From assembly GCA_027405735.1 (NCBI GenBank), contig JAPEHQ010000022.1:434001-498000 (forward strand): a DNA stretch of 64,000 nt, in the 5' to 3' direction. The translations under genes were made by a program, and so were the position numbers. Each line of letters starts with the position of its first letter. Position 1 is the first letter of the stretch. The stretch comes from Mucor racemosus. Lineage: Eukaryota; Mucoromycota; Mucoromycetes; Mucorales; Mucoraceae. Under the pieces are notes generated by a model that was not told the DNA's origin, made no database searches, and saw nothing but the letters and a program-made list of their open reading frames with translations. Positions 1 through 10,614 of this stretch are shown here, one piece after another.

Positions 1-2019
1 GCCTCGTTTTTGTTTAATTGGATTTGTTAGAAAACCATTGACATTGACGAATATTTCATTGTTGAAGAACAGATTTTGGATGCATTGAATGATGGACTCA
101 GGGATACCAAATTTTTCTAGGACCTTGGTCAGATAGTATGGATGAACTCTATCATAGGCTTTATGGTTGTCTAGCATTATACCAACATATTCAGTGAACT
201 CGGATTTATTCAAACCTTTGCATACTTTTGAGTTTTCAATCATGAGGTTTAATGAAAACCCTTGATCTCCAATAAATCTTTGTGGCATGAATCCTGTTTG
301 GAAGTTATTAATCAGCTGTGAAGCTATTCCCATGAGTCTGGAGTTCAGAATCCTAGTAAACACTTTGCAGTCGGTATTGATTAGAGAAATCGGCCTCCAG
401 TTTGACAAATCTGACAAATCGCCTTTCTTTGGTAGTAGGATAATACATGCTTGTTGCCAAGATTTAGGAATAATTCCATATTTCAATGCATCATTGTACA
501 CCTTTTCGACAATTTCTTTACATCTTGGGTGAATCATTACAATATTGAGAATTTCATATGGCAATCCATCCAAACCAGGGCTACTTTTACGTGGACTTCG
601 TTTTGCACCTTGTTTGATCTCTTCAAAAGATATGTCTTGTGTAATTTCCTCAGTTTCCTCTTTAGAGATGGATTTGTTAATGTGGTTCAGTATTGCATCT
701 AAACAGTTAATATCTATTCTTTCTTCAGTGTACAACTTAGAGTAAAAAGATTCTGCTGCTCCAATCTTAGAATCCTTATCATTGCAATCAGTTCTAGTAT
801 CCGGGTGTTTGATCATATTGAGGGTACGAGCTTCTCTTCGCTGGTCAATGGTTCTTTTGATATATGACGGCGAGTTTTCGTTGTTCTCCATCCAATACTT
901 TCCTGATCTCAACCTTGCAATGTCTGTCTTTTCCTTTTGTAATTTTGAAATTTGTGTTTCAATATCAGGCAGTAGTATATTCAGACATTCTTTATTATCA
1001 CGGTATAACCTCAAGATACGGTTCCTCTCACTGTTTAGTTTCTTCAGTGTTGTCTCTCTGATTTGGTTGGTAGTGCGACAGAAATTAGTTGTAACTTTTT
1101 TGACCATATTCTTAAGACAATCCCATTGGTCTTGAGTTGACAGTTCAGGATTTAGCTTGTTTTGAACGTAGTTTTCTATTTCTCTATTCAAAATGCTAAC
1201 ATATCTTTTGTTCTTACATAGGTAAGGATTGGCTCTCCATATACCTTTTCCACAGTTATACATTTCTATAGTTAAGGTCTTGGTAAGTAGTGCATGATCG
1301 GTAAATTCCTGACCGAAAAATTCTACATCTCCACCATTCATCCTTTGAAAGAGCTCCTTCCCGGCAAACATGTAATCTATAGTCGAGAGAGAGATACGTC
1401 CTTGTCTATTCTGTCTACATGTAGGCCCATATCCTTCTCCTTCTTGGTTCATACAGTCTTTCATATATCCCGCCATAAATTGGACTAACTCCTTGCTTTT
1501 ACGTATTCTGGATCCATGTCTGCTACCACTATCAAAACTGTAATTAAAGTCCCCTGCCATAATCAAATGTGGAAGAATCTCTGGCATAGATAAAAGTATG
1601 TTAACTATATCTTTAAAAAGATTATTCCTCTCTTGTCTTTGAACATGTCCAGAGTGTGCATAAATGTTCATGATGTAAAATGGTGTCGTAGGATTGTCTA
1701 CAAAGGTAAGTTTGGATAAAATCATTCTTCCATCTGTAGATATCTTGATTTTCTCAAGGTTAATTGCATTGTTAAAATTAATGATGGAACAGTGTTCAGT
1801 CCATATTGCTTGGTGATATTTAAATTTGATTTCCATATTGTTGATTATTTCTTCAAACGAGTGATTTGGTATGTTGGTTTCCTGACATAGTAGGATATTT
1901 AATTTCTTGTTCTTTAACATAGCTATAAAGTCGTCTGTAGTTGATTGTTGAGATTGTTTGTATAGACTTCTGCAGTTGACAGAGCCTATATTGATGTTAA
2001 CATATTTGGTATTATTCAT
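1..2019 (-). CDS. LINE ORF2: AP endonuclease-reverse transcriptase, C-terminus beyond window
   Basis: The frame is open for 673 codons from the ATG at 2019 to the window edge. Residues 1 to about 245 are an exonuclease-endonuclease-phosphatase domain: LLCQETN near residue 43 holds the catalytic Glu, AGDFN near 157 and TDHALL near 240 are the other signature blocks. The reverse transcriptase follows, with SPGLDGLPYE near 480, WRPISLINTDCKVFTRIL near 540 and motif A in KAYDRV near 620. The frame ends at NPIKQKRG, just before the expected RGxRQGxPLSP and YADD blocks. The protein nicks target DNA and primes reverse transcription from the nick. It is a typical fungal/animal LINE ORF2, and nothing in the visible part looks inactivated. 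Confidence 0.9.
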   Translation of the reverse strand, partial: MNNTKYVNINIGSVNCRSLYKQSQQSTTDDFIAMLKNKKLNILLCQETNIPNHSFEEIINNMEIKFKYHQAIWTEHCSIINFNNAINLEKIKISTDGRMILSKLTFVDNPTTPFYIMNIYAHSGHVQRQERNNLFKDIVNILLSMPEILPHLIMAGDFNYSFDSGSRHGSRIRKSKELVQFMAGYMKDCMNQEGEGYGPTCRQNRQGRISLSTIDYMFAGKELFQRMNGGDVEFFGQEFTDHALLTKTLTIEMYNCGKGIWRANPYLCKNKRYVSILNREIENYVQNKLNPELSTQDQWDCLKNMVKKVTTNFCRTTNQIRETTLKKLNSERNRILRLYRDNKECLNILLPDIETQISKLQKEKTDIARLRSGKYWMENNENSPSYIKRTIDQRREARTLNMIKHPDTRTDCNDKDSKIGAAESFYSKLYTEERIDINCLDAILNHINKSISKEETEEITQDISFEEIKQGAKRSPRKSSPGLDGLPYEILNIVMIHPRCKEIVEKVYNDALKYGIIPKSWQQACIILLPKKGDLSDLSNWRPISLINTDCKVFTRILNSRLMGIASQLINNFQTGFMPQRFIGDQGFSLNLMIENSKVCKGLNKSEFTEYVGIMLDNHKAYDRVHPYYLTKVLEKFGIPESIIQCIQNLFFNNEIFVNVNGFLTNPIKQKRG

Positions 2020-2048
2020 AAGTATTGTTGATATTTATAGATCAGAAA

Positions 2049-3626
2049 TTAATCTGAATGTTCAGATATTTCTTCTTCATTGCTAGCACCTACTGGAGAC
2101 ACAAATATGTCTTCCGTTGCTTTTATTACTTTGCTATCATTGGTGCCCTTTTTCTGAGGCGTGGTAGGCTCAACCGATCCAGGAGATATAGCATCATTCA
2201 GACGTCTCTTGGATGTGTTGATCTTAGACGGCTTGAGTTGATCCTTACTTGTAGTTGAGTTTAAACCTCTATTTGCGGTGTCCGAAGATTGGCTTGATCT
2301 CAGCAATCTTGGTGCCCTCGAAGTCGAAGCAATATTCTTCTTAGCATGTTGAATTTGCTTTTCCCCTTCTTGATTAATTTGCACCCCGACATTGTCATCC
2401 TCATTGATATTAGGTTCGAAGTTCCCTTCATTCAATTCTGAAGCGACATCTTCCTCCCTGGTTCCAATCACAGTATTTTCTTCATTAGTTTCGGCTTCAG
2501 TGCCTTTAGCTGATTCAGTGACAACATCTTCCATGTTTTCTTCTTCCACAATGTTCCTGGTTTCTTCATTCTGTTCCTCTACCGAGGCAGCTAACACTTC
2601 AAAAGTATTGTTAGAAGTGAATTTTGCATTAGGATTACCTCCTTTCAACGCATCCAATAGATTAACTTCCATGCCACTAGATTTAGCTTGGTTTATATCA
2701 CCATTGTCATTCGAATCTTGATACTTGGAAGTTTCCTTGTTTCTAAGGTCCTTTTTGTTCCAGGGAGCAGCTGGACAGTCGGCCTGTAAATGGTTAGGGC
2801 TCCTGCATCGATGGCAAAGTTTTCGCTGCTTCTTGGGACAATCATACTTGATGTGATCATCCGAATGACACTCAGGACAAATGGGCTTCATGTTTGACCA
2901 TACTAGGTGAAGGGCTGTTCCCTCATAGCCAATAAGCTGTACCTGAGGAGTAAGGTCAGCTGCATAATTTTTTAATTTATCCCTGTTAAGAGTGACAAAG
3001 CCTCGGCCAGTAAACCAATCATGATCCTCCACCTTCGTCAATCCAATGTTCAGGATATCGCCGTATCTTTCAAATGTCTTGACAAGAGATTCCATCAACG
3101 CATCCTCATCATCAAGAGGGATCTCAGTAATTCCAACCCGAATTACTTGAGATGTACTCGTCAAGGTTTTACTAACTTCAATAGCTTTACCTTCCACTAC
3201 AAATTCCTTTAAAAGCGCATCTTTGCATTCCTTTTCAGTAGAGAAGCTAAGTTCGACAACTTTTCGCTTGTTCTTTCCAATAATTCTTGGTTTCATACCT
3301 AAGCTGTTGGGATATTGCTCTCTCATGATACCTAAGAGGGTCTTATCTTTGAACACCATTCCAAGGAATTGAGAACAATCAATGACGATAGAGTTTTTTT
3401 CCTTCGCTTCAATGAAAGTCGAGTTGGATGTTAAGGTTTTAAAACATTCCGTATTATCCACATCTGGAGTAACATTGAATGCGTGTCGTTTTTGAAATTT
3501 GATTGCATCTGTGAAAGACTGATATGTAAATGGTTTGTTGCTTGGATTATGGCTAGAATCCAACGTTGATCTACCCTGTGAGGTAGATTCTCGCATTAAA
3601 AACTGATCTTTAGCGGAGAAAGCCAT
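2049..3626 (-). CDS. LINE ORF1: zinc-knuckle RNA-binding protein
   Basis: This intact frame of 525 residues lies directly upstream of ORF2. Residues about 160-245 look like an RRM-type fold (VIRVGITEIP followed by a GRGFVTL strand). Two CCHC knuckles follow (C-x2-C-x4-H-x4-C) at about 250-263 and 271-284. The C-terminal 230 residues are acidic and Ser/Thr/Asn-rich, then basic. ORF1 proteins of this build coat the LINE transcript and form the RNP used for transposition. The start at 3626 gives MAFSAKDQF. A second ATG exists at 3634, out of frame, in the only candidate leader. Confidence 0.88.
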   Translation of the reverse strand: MAFSAKDQFLMRESTSQGRSTLDSSHNPSNKPFTYQSFTDAIKFQKRHAFNVTPDVDNTECFKTLTSNSTFIEAKEKNSIVIDCSQFLGMVFKDKTLLGIMREQYPNSLGMKPRIIGKNKRKVVELSFSTEKECKDALLKEFVVEGKAIEVSKTLTSTSQVIRVGITEIPLDDEDALMESLVKTFERYGDILNIGLTKVEDHDWFTGRGFVTLNRDKLKNYAADLTPQVQLIGYEGTALHLVWSNMKPICPECHSDDHIKYDCPKKQRKLCHRCRSPNHLQADCPAAPWNKKDLRNKETSKYQDSNDNGDINQAKSSGMEVNLLDALKGGNPNAKFTSNNTFEVLAASVEEQNEETRNIVEEENMEDVVTESAKGTEAETNEENTVIGTREEDVASELNEGNFEPNINEDDNVGVQINQEGEKQIQHAKKNIASTSRAPRLLRSSQSSDTANRGLNSTTSKDQLKPSKINTSKRRLNDAISPGSVEPTTPQKKGTNDSKVIKATEDIFVSPVGASNEEEISEHSD

Positions 3627-3680
3627 GAAATGACATTTTTTCGGATTTGACGATCAAACCAAAAAGCGGGAGTTGAAATT

Positions 3681-4489
3681 TATTTTGCTGCAAAATCATG
3701 CTCTCAGAAATTGATATTCGTCTGATAAAAATAGAAATAAAAAAATACAGATGTTAAGAATTAACATACTGTAATTAAATGTCAAATAAAATTAATCTAA
3801 AGACTAGATAAAATCCTTTAAAAAATGTTTTTATGATTAGGGATGAATCGAAATATCTGGAGCAATCTTCTTTTCAAAGATTTCCATTTTACAAAGTCTA
3901 TTCGTAACCGCAAATTGACAAACACAACAATTAGTACGCATGATAGCTATTTGCGCGTTTTACTATTATCCTGTTATTGATTATGCAATCATTAAGAATT
4001 CCATATTTGCCCCCGTCTTACTGTGAGACTATATTTGGCTACAAGAATCACTACTAAAATAACCAGTAGGAGCAGGCCAATTTAGAAACAGCTGTCAGAG
4101 GAAACTACCTGATGTTCATAAACAGAGAACAGGTAGTTCCAATTGCTTTTAGGCATATATCAGGATATCAGAATATTTGTAGATTCGTTTGCAATCGAAT
4201 CGCTGCACATCATTTTCATCTTTTCTATCTAAACTCGAATGACCAGAAGTTAAATTGAAATCACGGAAATAGAGCAGTATGTTTATAGAACCCAACATTC
4301 ATAACATATGATACTTGAGTATATAGATACAACTTTGTGCAACATTGCATAACTTCCTTCAACACCGGACGTTCAAATGCTTTTCGTTGCTGTTGTGACC
4401 TTACCTGGCATCAACTAATTGGGAGAATCGTAAGAATAATATAAACCAACACCTTTTTATTTTCTGCTTGAATATATATAATATACATA
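3681..4489. other. Gene-free AT-rich spacer between LINE and PIG-S
   Basis: I see no coding frame, RNA gene or repeat copy here. The last 200 bases should hold the PIG-S promoter, but no convincing TATA or CCAAT element stands out. Confidence 0.5.
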
Positions 4490-6610
4490 ATGGAGCAAGA
4501 AAATACAGGTACAATTAAATTATCAAAATCACAATATCAAGATTCTTAGATTTTATTATAGGCAAGGTAACACGCCTTGTTGTGTTTGCTTTCTGGAGTG
4601 TTGTATTATTAGGTTTACCATTTTGGTGGAAAACTACAGAGGTATATAGAGCAAATTTACCTTTCTCAGAAATAGATTCATGGCAAATCAAACAGGTAAG
4701 TAGGTGAAACACAAAGCAATGACTCAATATTTCTAATCTATCGTTTAGGCTTGCGATTTTGTCATGCCAACTAAATTCACTATTTTTATACCACCTACTT
4801 TTCAACAATCAATAGATAATACTCAATTATCATCAGAAATCAAAGCTAAATTAGCAGATAAACTTGTCGACTTTAAATACAAAGATAATTTCCCCATTGA
4901 TATTTCTGTTCTTGAGCAAGGTTAGGTTTTTAGGAACAAGCTGACATGTGGCGTATATCTCACCATAATTATTTGTGTTTAGATAATGTTCAAGGACACA
5001 AAGAAGCAACAATTGGACATTATTTCATCTATGTTGACCACGCTGATAAAATAGACATCAAAATTGGAAGTGAAAGATCAAGTTTTCTCAAAATTGATGA
5101 TATGACAACCAGTAAATATACATTTGCAGCAGTCGATTTAGTACATTATCCTTACAATTGATTTCATAGGCAATATCGCAGATACACTAACTACAATGAT
5201 TCCACCCGTGTATTTGAGCGAGTATGAGAATTTAGGAAATATGGCATGCCACATTGAAAAGAAGGACAAGGTAGTTTGCAATTTTAATGACCAATCACCA
5301 ATACTAAAAATCAAGCAATATTAGAACGATGTATCAAGTATGCGTGCATTCAAGTACTCTTCACAATATGAAACTACATTCAGTTTGATGAACAATAACC
5401 CTGAAAATATGAAAATGGATTGGGAGATCCGTGATGCTGTCAATTCATACCTTTCGTTATTTTTAAAAGAAGTTTCTGTGGTGTCAAATTTCACTATTGA
5501 TTCGCAGGTACATTTGGAGATGCATGAATCAAGATATCGAAAACTCATTGTGCTTTATAGATCCAAAATTATGCTCCATTATCACTGAAACCTAGTTTTA
5601 AAGAAAGAGTTGGAAAGCCAAATTACTATTATTTTGAGCCTCAACATTTACCTCATTTTGTCAATTCAGCAGAATGGAATTTAGGTATAAAAAACATTTG
5701 AAAATACAAATACAAATACACTAAAATCGCAACATAGCATCTACTATCACTTCATATCCCAGTATAAATTTTATTTTGTATGTACCATCTGCAGATGAAG
5801 CACCGCTTCGTATTCATGACTCTAAAGGTAACATATTGTATATATATATATAGATAGATAGATCTAAATCATTTAATAACATTATGTTATAGGTCAACCA
5901 TTATTAACCAGTGCATTCCTTATTCCTCGTTGGGGTGGTATCGTTATCAAAAATACACCTAAATCAGCAACAGATAAATATACATTCACCAAGAAAGATC
6001 TTCAACCTATTATGAAGATTTTCATTTCTCAATTGAGAAGCTTGATAGGTATTCATGATTTACAAAGCAACATTTCAAACAAGTTTGTAAGTAATATTCA
6101 AACCAAAGAGTTGTGCAATAAGTCTCACATATCATCAACCATATATAGCCTGAAAACTATCAAGTAACGTTCGAACCTGCCACTAAATCTGGAATCACAA
6201 CGCTAGAAAAGGATAATTTAATACGATCCAGAACACTTGAAAATGTAGTCAATACCATCTCTACATTGAAATCATTAGCTCAATTGGTCGATGAAATCCC
6301 CAACATGGTAGTAGAAGATCATATTAGTATCAAGGTTCGTCAATCTTTGGATGCACTGGATTCAGTGAGTAAGGCATTGAGTGCAGAAAATTATATTGAA
6401 GCATTGCAAAGTTCAATTGAAACAATTGAATTAGCTGAAAAGGCTTTCTTTGATCCTACCATGGTTTCGATGCTTTATTTCCCTGATGAGCACAAGTATG
6501 CTATTTACATGCCTTTGTTCGTACCTATTTCGGTTCCTTTGATGATGGCTTTATTAAAGGAAATCAAGAAACTCAAACAGGCAAAAAATATTAAGAAGAA
6601 GGAAGAGTAA
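4490..6610 (+). CDS. PIGS: GPI transamidase subunit PIG-S (Gpi17), one apparent frameshift
   Basis: Nine exons are inferred: 4490-4508, 4562-4695, 4749-4920, 4983-5270, 5325-5507, 5561-5684, 5738-5827, 5893-6086 and 6149-6610, about 554 residues (the human protein has 555). PIG-S is an ER membrane subunit of the transamidase that attaches GPI anchors. The N-terminal membrane segment is followed by the family signature [18 protein letters not shown]. Later blocks are [25 protein letters not shown] and the C-terminal [14 protein letters not shown] with a second membrane segment and a lysine-rich tail. Exon 4 cannot be read in one frame: the frame ending HYPYN meets TGA at 5159-5161, while the frame from [10 protein letters not shown] (from about 5160) is one base off. 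Dropping one T near 5159 restores a PYNDFIGN reading. This is either a sequence error or a real lesion; all other junctions are in phase. The gene converges on the carrier gene at 7135. Confidence 0.85.
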
Positions 6611-7134
6611 ATAAATAGTAGACATTGTTGCATAACTTTTTTTTTTTGGAAGATTTTTTCGTATATAAAAAGACGTAATTTATCATGATAATTGATGATA
6701 CAAAACGATGACCAAATGTTATTTATTTAGTCTTTTTATTATATATATATATTTGGTTTTCTTATTTGCATGTAATTATGGTACTTTAATTAATTTATTT
6801 CTAATTTTGCTTGACTGTCGCTACGATAAACTGAATATCTAAATCAAAGATAAACGGTTTATGTAATGCAGATGCACTACATATTCTCAAATAATTTAGT
6901 AGATAAACTTAACACATGTCTTATCAGATCTTTTTTTTCTTATCAGATGATAATCGCAAATTATCAGATTGTGCACAAAATAGGGTTCATATATATTTAT
7001 GTAAAAGTTTTTTTTTAAATGTCATTAGTACACGTAGGAAAAAAAGAAAGAAAGGAAGGGGTTTACAATAAGGAATAAAGCAGAATAGAAAAAACTAAAA
7101 AAAAAAGATAAATCTATAACACGAAAAATTTAAA
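6611..7134. other. 3' spacer between convergent genes
   Basis: This AT-rich spacer between the stop codons of PIG-S (+) and the carrier (-) must hold both polyadenylation regions. It has homopolymer runs and a short TA repeat near 6740. I see no gene. Confidence 0.5.
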
Positions 7135-9219
7135 TTATGCATCCTTTTTTGTTGGTTGATAAACACCAAATCTATAATCAAGATCCAACAACATTTTAAG
7201 TGCATTTGTAGAACGAAGAGTAGCTCTTTGTTCAATCAATCGTGATGGATCAGAAATAGTTGTAGTTGTAGTTGTAGCTGTACTAGCAGCAGATCCATGA
7301 CCAGGAAGAGGAATAACTTGATGCAAAAGTTCATATACAGTCAAAGTAACACCAAATTGAGGAGAAGAACGAAGAATACGAGCAGGTCCGCCCTTGAAGA
7401 ATGCTTTGAAACCTTCTTCTGCAAAAATCTTTCTAGCAGCATCAGCAATACCTGTATATGTAGTTTGACCCTTACGAGCCTCAACTTGTAAACGAGTCTT
7501 GATAACATCAGCAGGTGTTGTGAAATAAGCAGCGGGCATACCAGCAATGGCACCAGCCATTAATAATTCAGAAATAGCAAGCTTATGTTCAGGCCCTTCT
7601 TTGAAAAGGTCCTTTTTCAAATGAGCATAAGCAGGGAAATAAATAGCAGAAAAAGGCACATCTCTCAAAAGGCATGCAGCAACACCCTTATATAAACCAA
7701 CAATACCCAAATGCTTTACAATCCAAATAGCAGATCTACGAGGAGCAGCATCACCAGATATTTTCTTGGCTTGTTCACCTTGAATTTGAAGACGAATTTT
7801 AACAATTTCCAAAGGATTAGTGAATACAACTTGAGATGCACCAGCAGCACCACCACCGACCATTTCTTGCCAAAATTTAATTTCACCATTTTGTTTACTA
7901 GTAAATTTACTACGAACAAAGTCGTTTACAGTCAATTTGATAGCTTTCTCAGGAGCGACACCCTATCAAAAATGGATCGTGTAATAATGAATACCCACAT
8001 CTCTGTTACACATATTAAAATAACTTACCACAAGTTGAGGACCAAGACCTCTGTATAAACCAGCAAAACCTTCATTCTTTATAACTTTCTTGAAACAATC
8101 TAAACTGTTTTTGTACAATAGTTCACCAACAACCTTTGATCTTTGATTTTGCATACGGGTTTTAACCAAATCAATGGGGTATACAGCAGTAGCACCTACA
8201 GCACCAGCAATGGAACCAAGAGTAAAAGAATACATACTTTCAACAAGTTGCCAAATAACGCCTCGATGTGGTTGTTGAGGATGATCAACGTGAAGTTCTT
8301 CAGTTTTAGCTAAATCCTTATGTGAGATGGTCCAACGAGGATCTAAAATACGAGCAAAATCATCTAAACCAAGAACACCAGAATCATCATCTACACCAGC
8401 AAAATGGAAAATAACATCAACTTCCATGGGAGTAAATGCAGTATATCTACTGGCTTCATGGGCATGTTTCAAGAAATCTGATTTTGTAATCTTTTGGTTG
8501 GCATTATTTTCAATTGCTTTACGAATAACAGACTCGACCATGTCGATATTACGAATGACATTATGAAATGCTACAACAGAAGAGAAACTAATCTTGCTTC
8601 CACTGTATAAATTACAGAGAGAAGGCAAATGATCAATCACATCATCTGATAATTTGTGTTTTGCAACATCCAAAATGATCTTTTTGAAATCCTCAGGTTG
8701 AATAAAACCAGATTGGTCCTTGTCGTAATGTTTGAATTCTTGACGAAGACGTTCACCTTGCAAACCCTTGATCAATTGTGTAAATTCTTGATAACTGAGT
8801 TCATGATGACCTTCTTTAGAGCCAATGTATAACTTTAACCAATCGCAATCAAAATCAAAAGGAACAGCATCTTGAGGCATATTGCTCGAGAGAACGCTTT
8901 TGAATTGATCAAAAGTTACTTTACCAGTACCATTCACGTCAAACACACGGAAAGCAACCTCGTATTCAGCATCTGCCTTTGATAATAAATCTTCAAATAT
9001 AACAAAATCATCAAATGAGACAACCCCTTTACTACTTTTATCAGCTAATTTATATAAAAGTTCAAATTGTTCACGTTGGATTTTCTTGAAATCTTCTCCA
9101 GGCGCAATAGCAGACAAGAAATCATTTTTGGTCATAAATTTCTCTCCTTCCTTGTCGATAGAAGCATACTTTTGAAATGTACGACGGTAATGTTCTAAAC
9201 GACTTACTGTATCTGCCAT
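7135..9219 (-). CDS. AGC1: Mitochondrial calcium-regulated aspartate/glutamate carrier (citrin/aralar type, Agc1)
   Basis: Two exons (9219-8029 and 7962-7135, intron 7963-8028) encode 672 residues, close to human citrin (675). The family exchanges mitochondrial aspartate for cytosolic glutamate plus a proton across the inner membrane, feeding the malate-aspartate shuttle. Residues 1 to about 300 are the EF-hand regulatory domain, with loops such as [13 protein letters not shown] and [13 protein letters not shown]. About 325-615 is the six-helix carrier with three PxDxx(K/R)-type repeats: [20 protein letters not shown] and [10 protein letters not shown]. The intron splits GPQLV from [17 protein letters not shown], a motif typical of this carrier. 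The EF-hand domain is what separates it from the short yeast Agc1. The C-terminal tail is Thr-rich. The start is the only plausible one and gives [20 protein letters not shown]. Confidence 0.93.
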
Positions 9220-10614
9220 TTTTTATATGATTTTAAAAGGGAAAAAAAAAAGGTATAGAGAGGAAAGAAAGAAAGGAAAATAGAAAGAAAGTTTTTTACT
9301 AATACAAATCACTATACACCTACTCTGTGAACTGTAAAATTAACCAAGGTACACAGAAAGGGGCCAAAAATAAACATGAAATTTTTTTGTGTACGGAAAC
9401 ATCGGAGGGATTACAAACCCAAACCAATAGAATCTATCTTCGGGAAACAACATCAAACACTTGCAACTTTTTTTAATTATTGCCATTCTAATAGATCAAC
9501 CGTTTAAAATGTATTTTACTGATATTTTTAAGGATCTTGATTCAGGGGAAATTTTTTTTTTTAGTTGTCATGGCAACCAAATCTTTTGTTTTATTGAAAT
9601 GATACAAAACAATAAGGAACCAATAGTTGTGAGAGCATGTGAAGAAGAATGAAAGTATGTTGTGGGGAGTTGAAAGAAGTGGGGAAAATCTGTTCTCAAA
9701 TTCTTTTCCCGAGTAACCTAAAAAAAAAGAAATCTCCTTTTGATATTAGTAAAAAGGAATTGAATAATGAAAAGGATCATCAAAGCCCTGTATAACCAAA
9801 GAGATATTATGGAAGAACTGCCTGGCCGTTGTTCTACAAGTGCAATAATTTTACCGTCTAGAGTATATTTAAGATTATACCACTGCATACACGTGGCAAA
9901 AGTCGGGCAATAATCTCACGACTCCATATGACAATTTTTGACACATCCCACATCTCTTTTTGAGTGGGTGATGAATCAGCCGAGGAAATTAATTGGAATA
10001 CAAATCTGTACCTGAAATGTTGCATGTATCATTAATATACATACATCTTTTTTGCTTTTTCGATCGAGTATATTAGTAAATGATCACATATACTATTCTA
10101 TATACAGGTTATATTTTCCACATTTTGTGACATATGATTTGTCTGTATAAGGAAAAAGCGAAATCCAATATACCGTATTTAGATAGCTTTGATTTTGCTT
10201 AAAAGCGCGACTTTTGTCGTTATTATTTTGCCCAAAACACGTTTGTTTTTCTTCACGTCAACTTTTTTGGTTTGGCTCTTTTCAATTTAAAATTAAAACT
10301 TTTAATATAATTCTTTAGACCCAATGAAAAAAAAATTACTATAATTTGCAGCATAGAAAATGCTACGATTCTAATCAAGCAAGTTATACATGGTACATTA
10401 GCCATTTTAGAGGATTTTTTTTTTTAAATGTAAGGTATAGATCAAAAAACACCAAAAAAACGAAATTTATATGCTCCGACATGGATCTACAAATGCCCTG
10501 ACAACAAATTGAAAAAATCAGGGGTAAAATTACTGTTCTATGTGTGCAATTCAAGGAGATAGATTACAATTACATCCAAGGATAGGGAAGGAAAAGGTTT
10601 ATTTTAAGAGTAAA
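9220..10614. other. Gene-free spacer upstream of the carrier
   Basis: The spacer separates two co-directional minus-strand genes. Purine-rich and A-rich tracts lie just upstream of the carrier start (9240-9300), probably its promoter and leader. I see no other coding frame or RNA gene. Confidence 0.5.

Larger units (their letters stand above)
1..3680 (-). mobile_element. LINE (non-LTR retrotransposon), window-truncated at its 3' end
   Basis: Two consecutive minus-strand reading frames have the order and content of an L1/Tad-type LINE: ORF1 (gag-like, two zinc knuckles) and ORF2 (apurinic endonuclease then reverse transcriptase). They are 29 nt apart and in different frames, so ORF2 probably depends on reinitiation or similar coupling (inference). 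Neither frame has a stop within the window, so this copy may be young or active. The 3' part of ORF2, the 3' UTR and the tail lie outside the window. The 5' end is uncertain: sequence just upstream of ORF1 (about 3630-3670) resembles DNA beside a second LINE fragment near 23.16-23.20 kb. No long 5' UTR can be recognised. Confidence 0.88.

Noticed and set aside
287..1488. Several plus-strand frames at the left edge
   Set aside because: They are antisense to the LINE ORF2, whose minus-strand frame carries all conserved motifs.
5100..5190. A short intron explaining the PIG-S frame change
   Set aside because: Candidate donor and acceptor pairs either keep the wrong phase or remove conserved residues.
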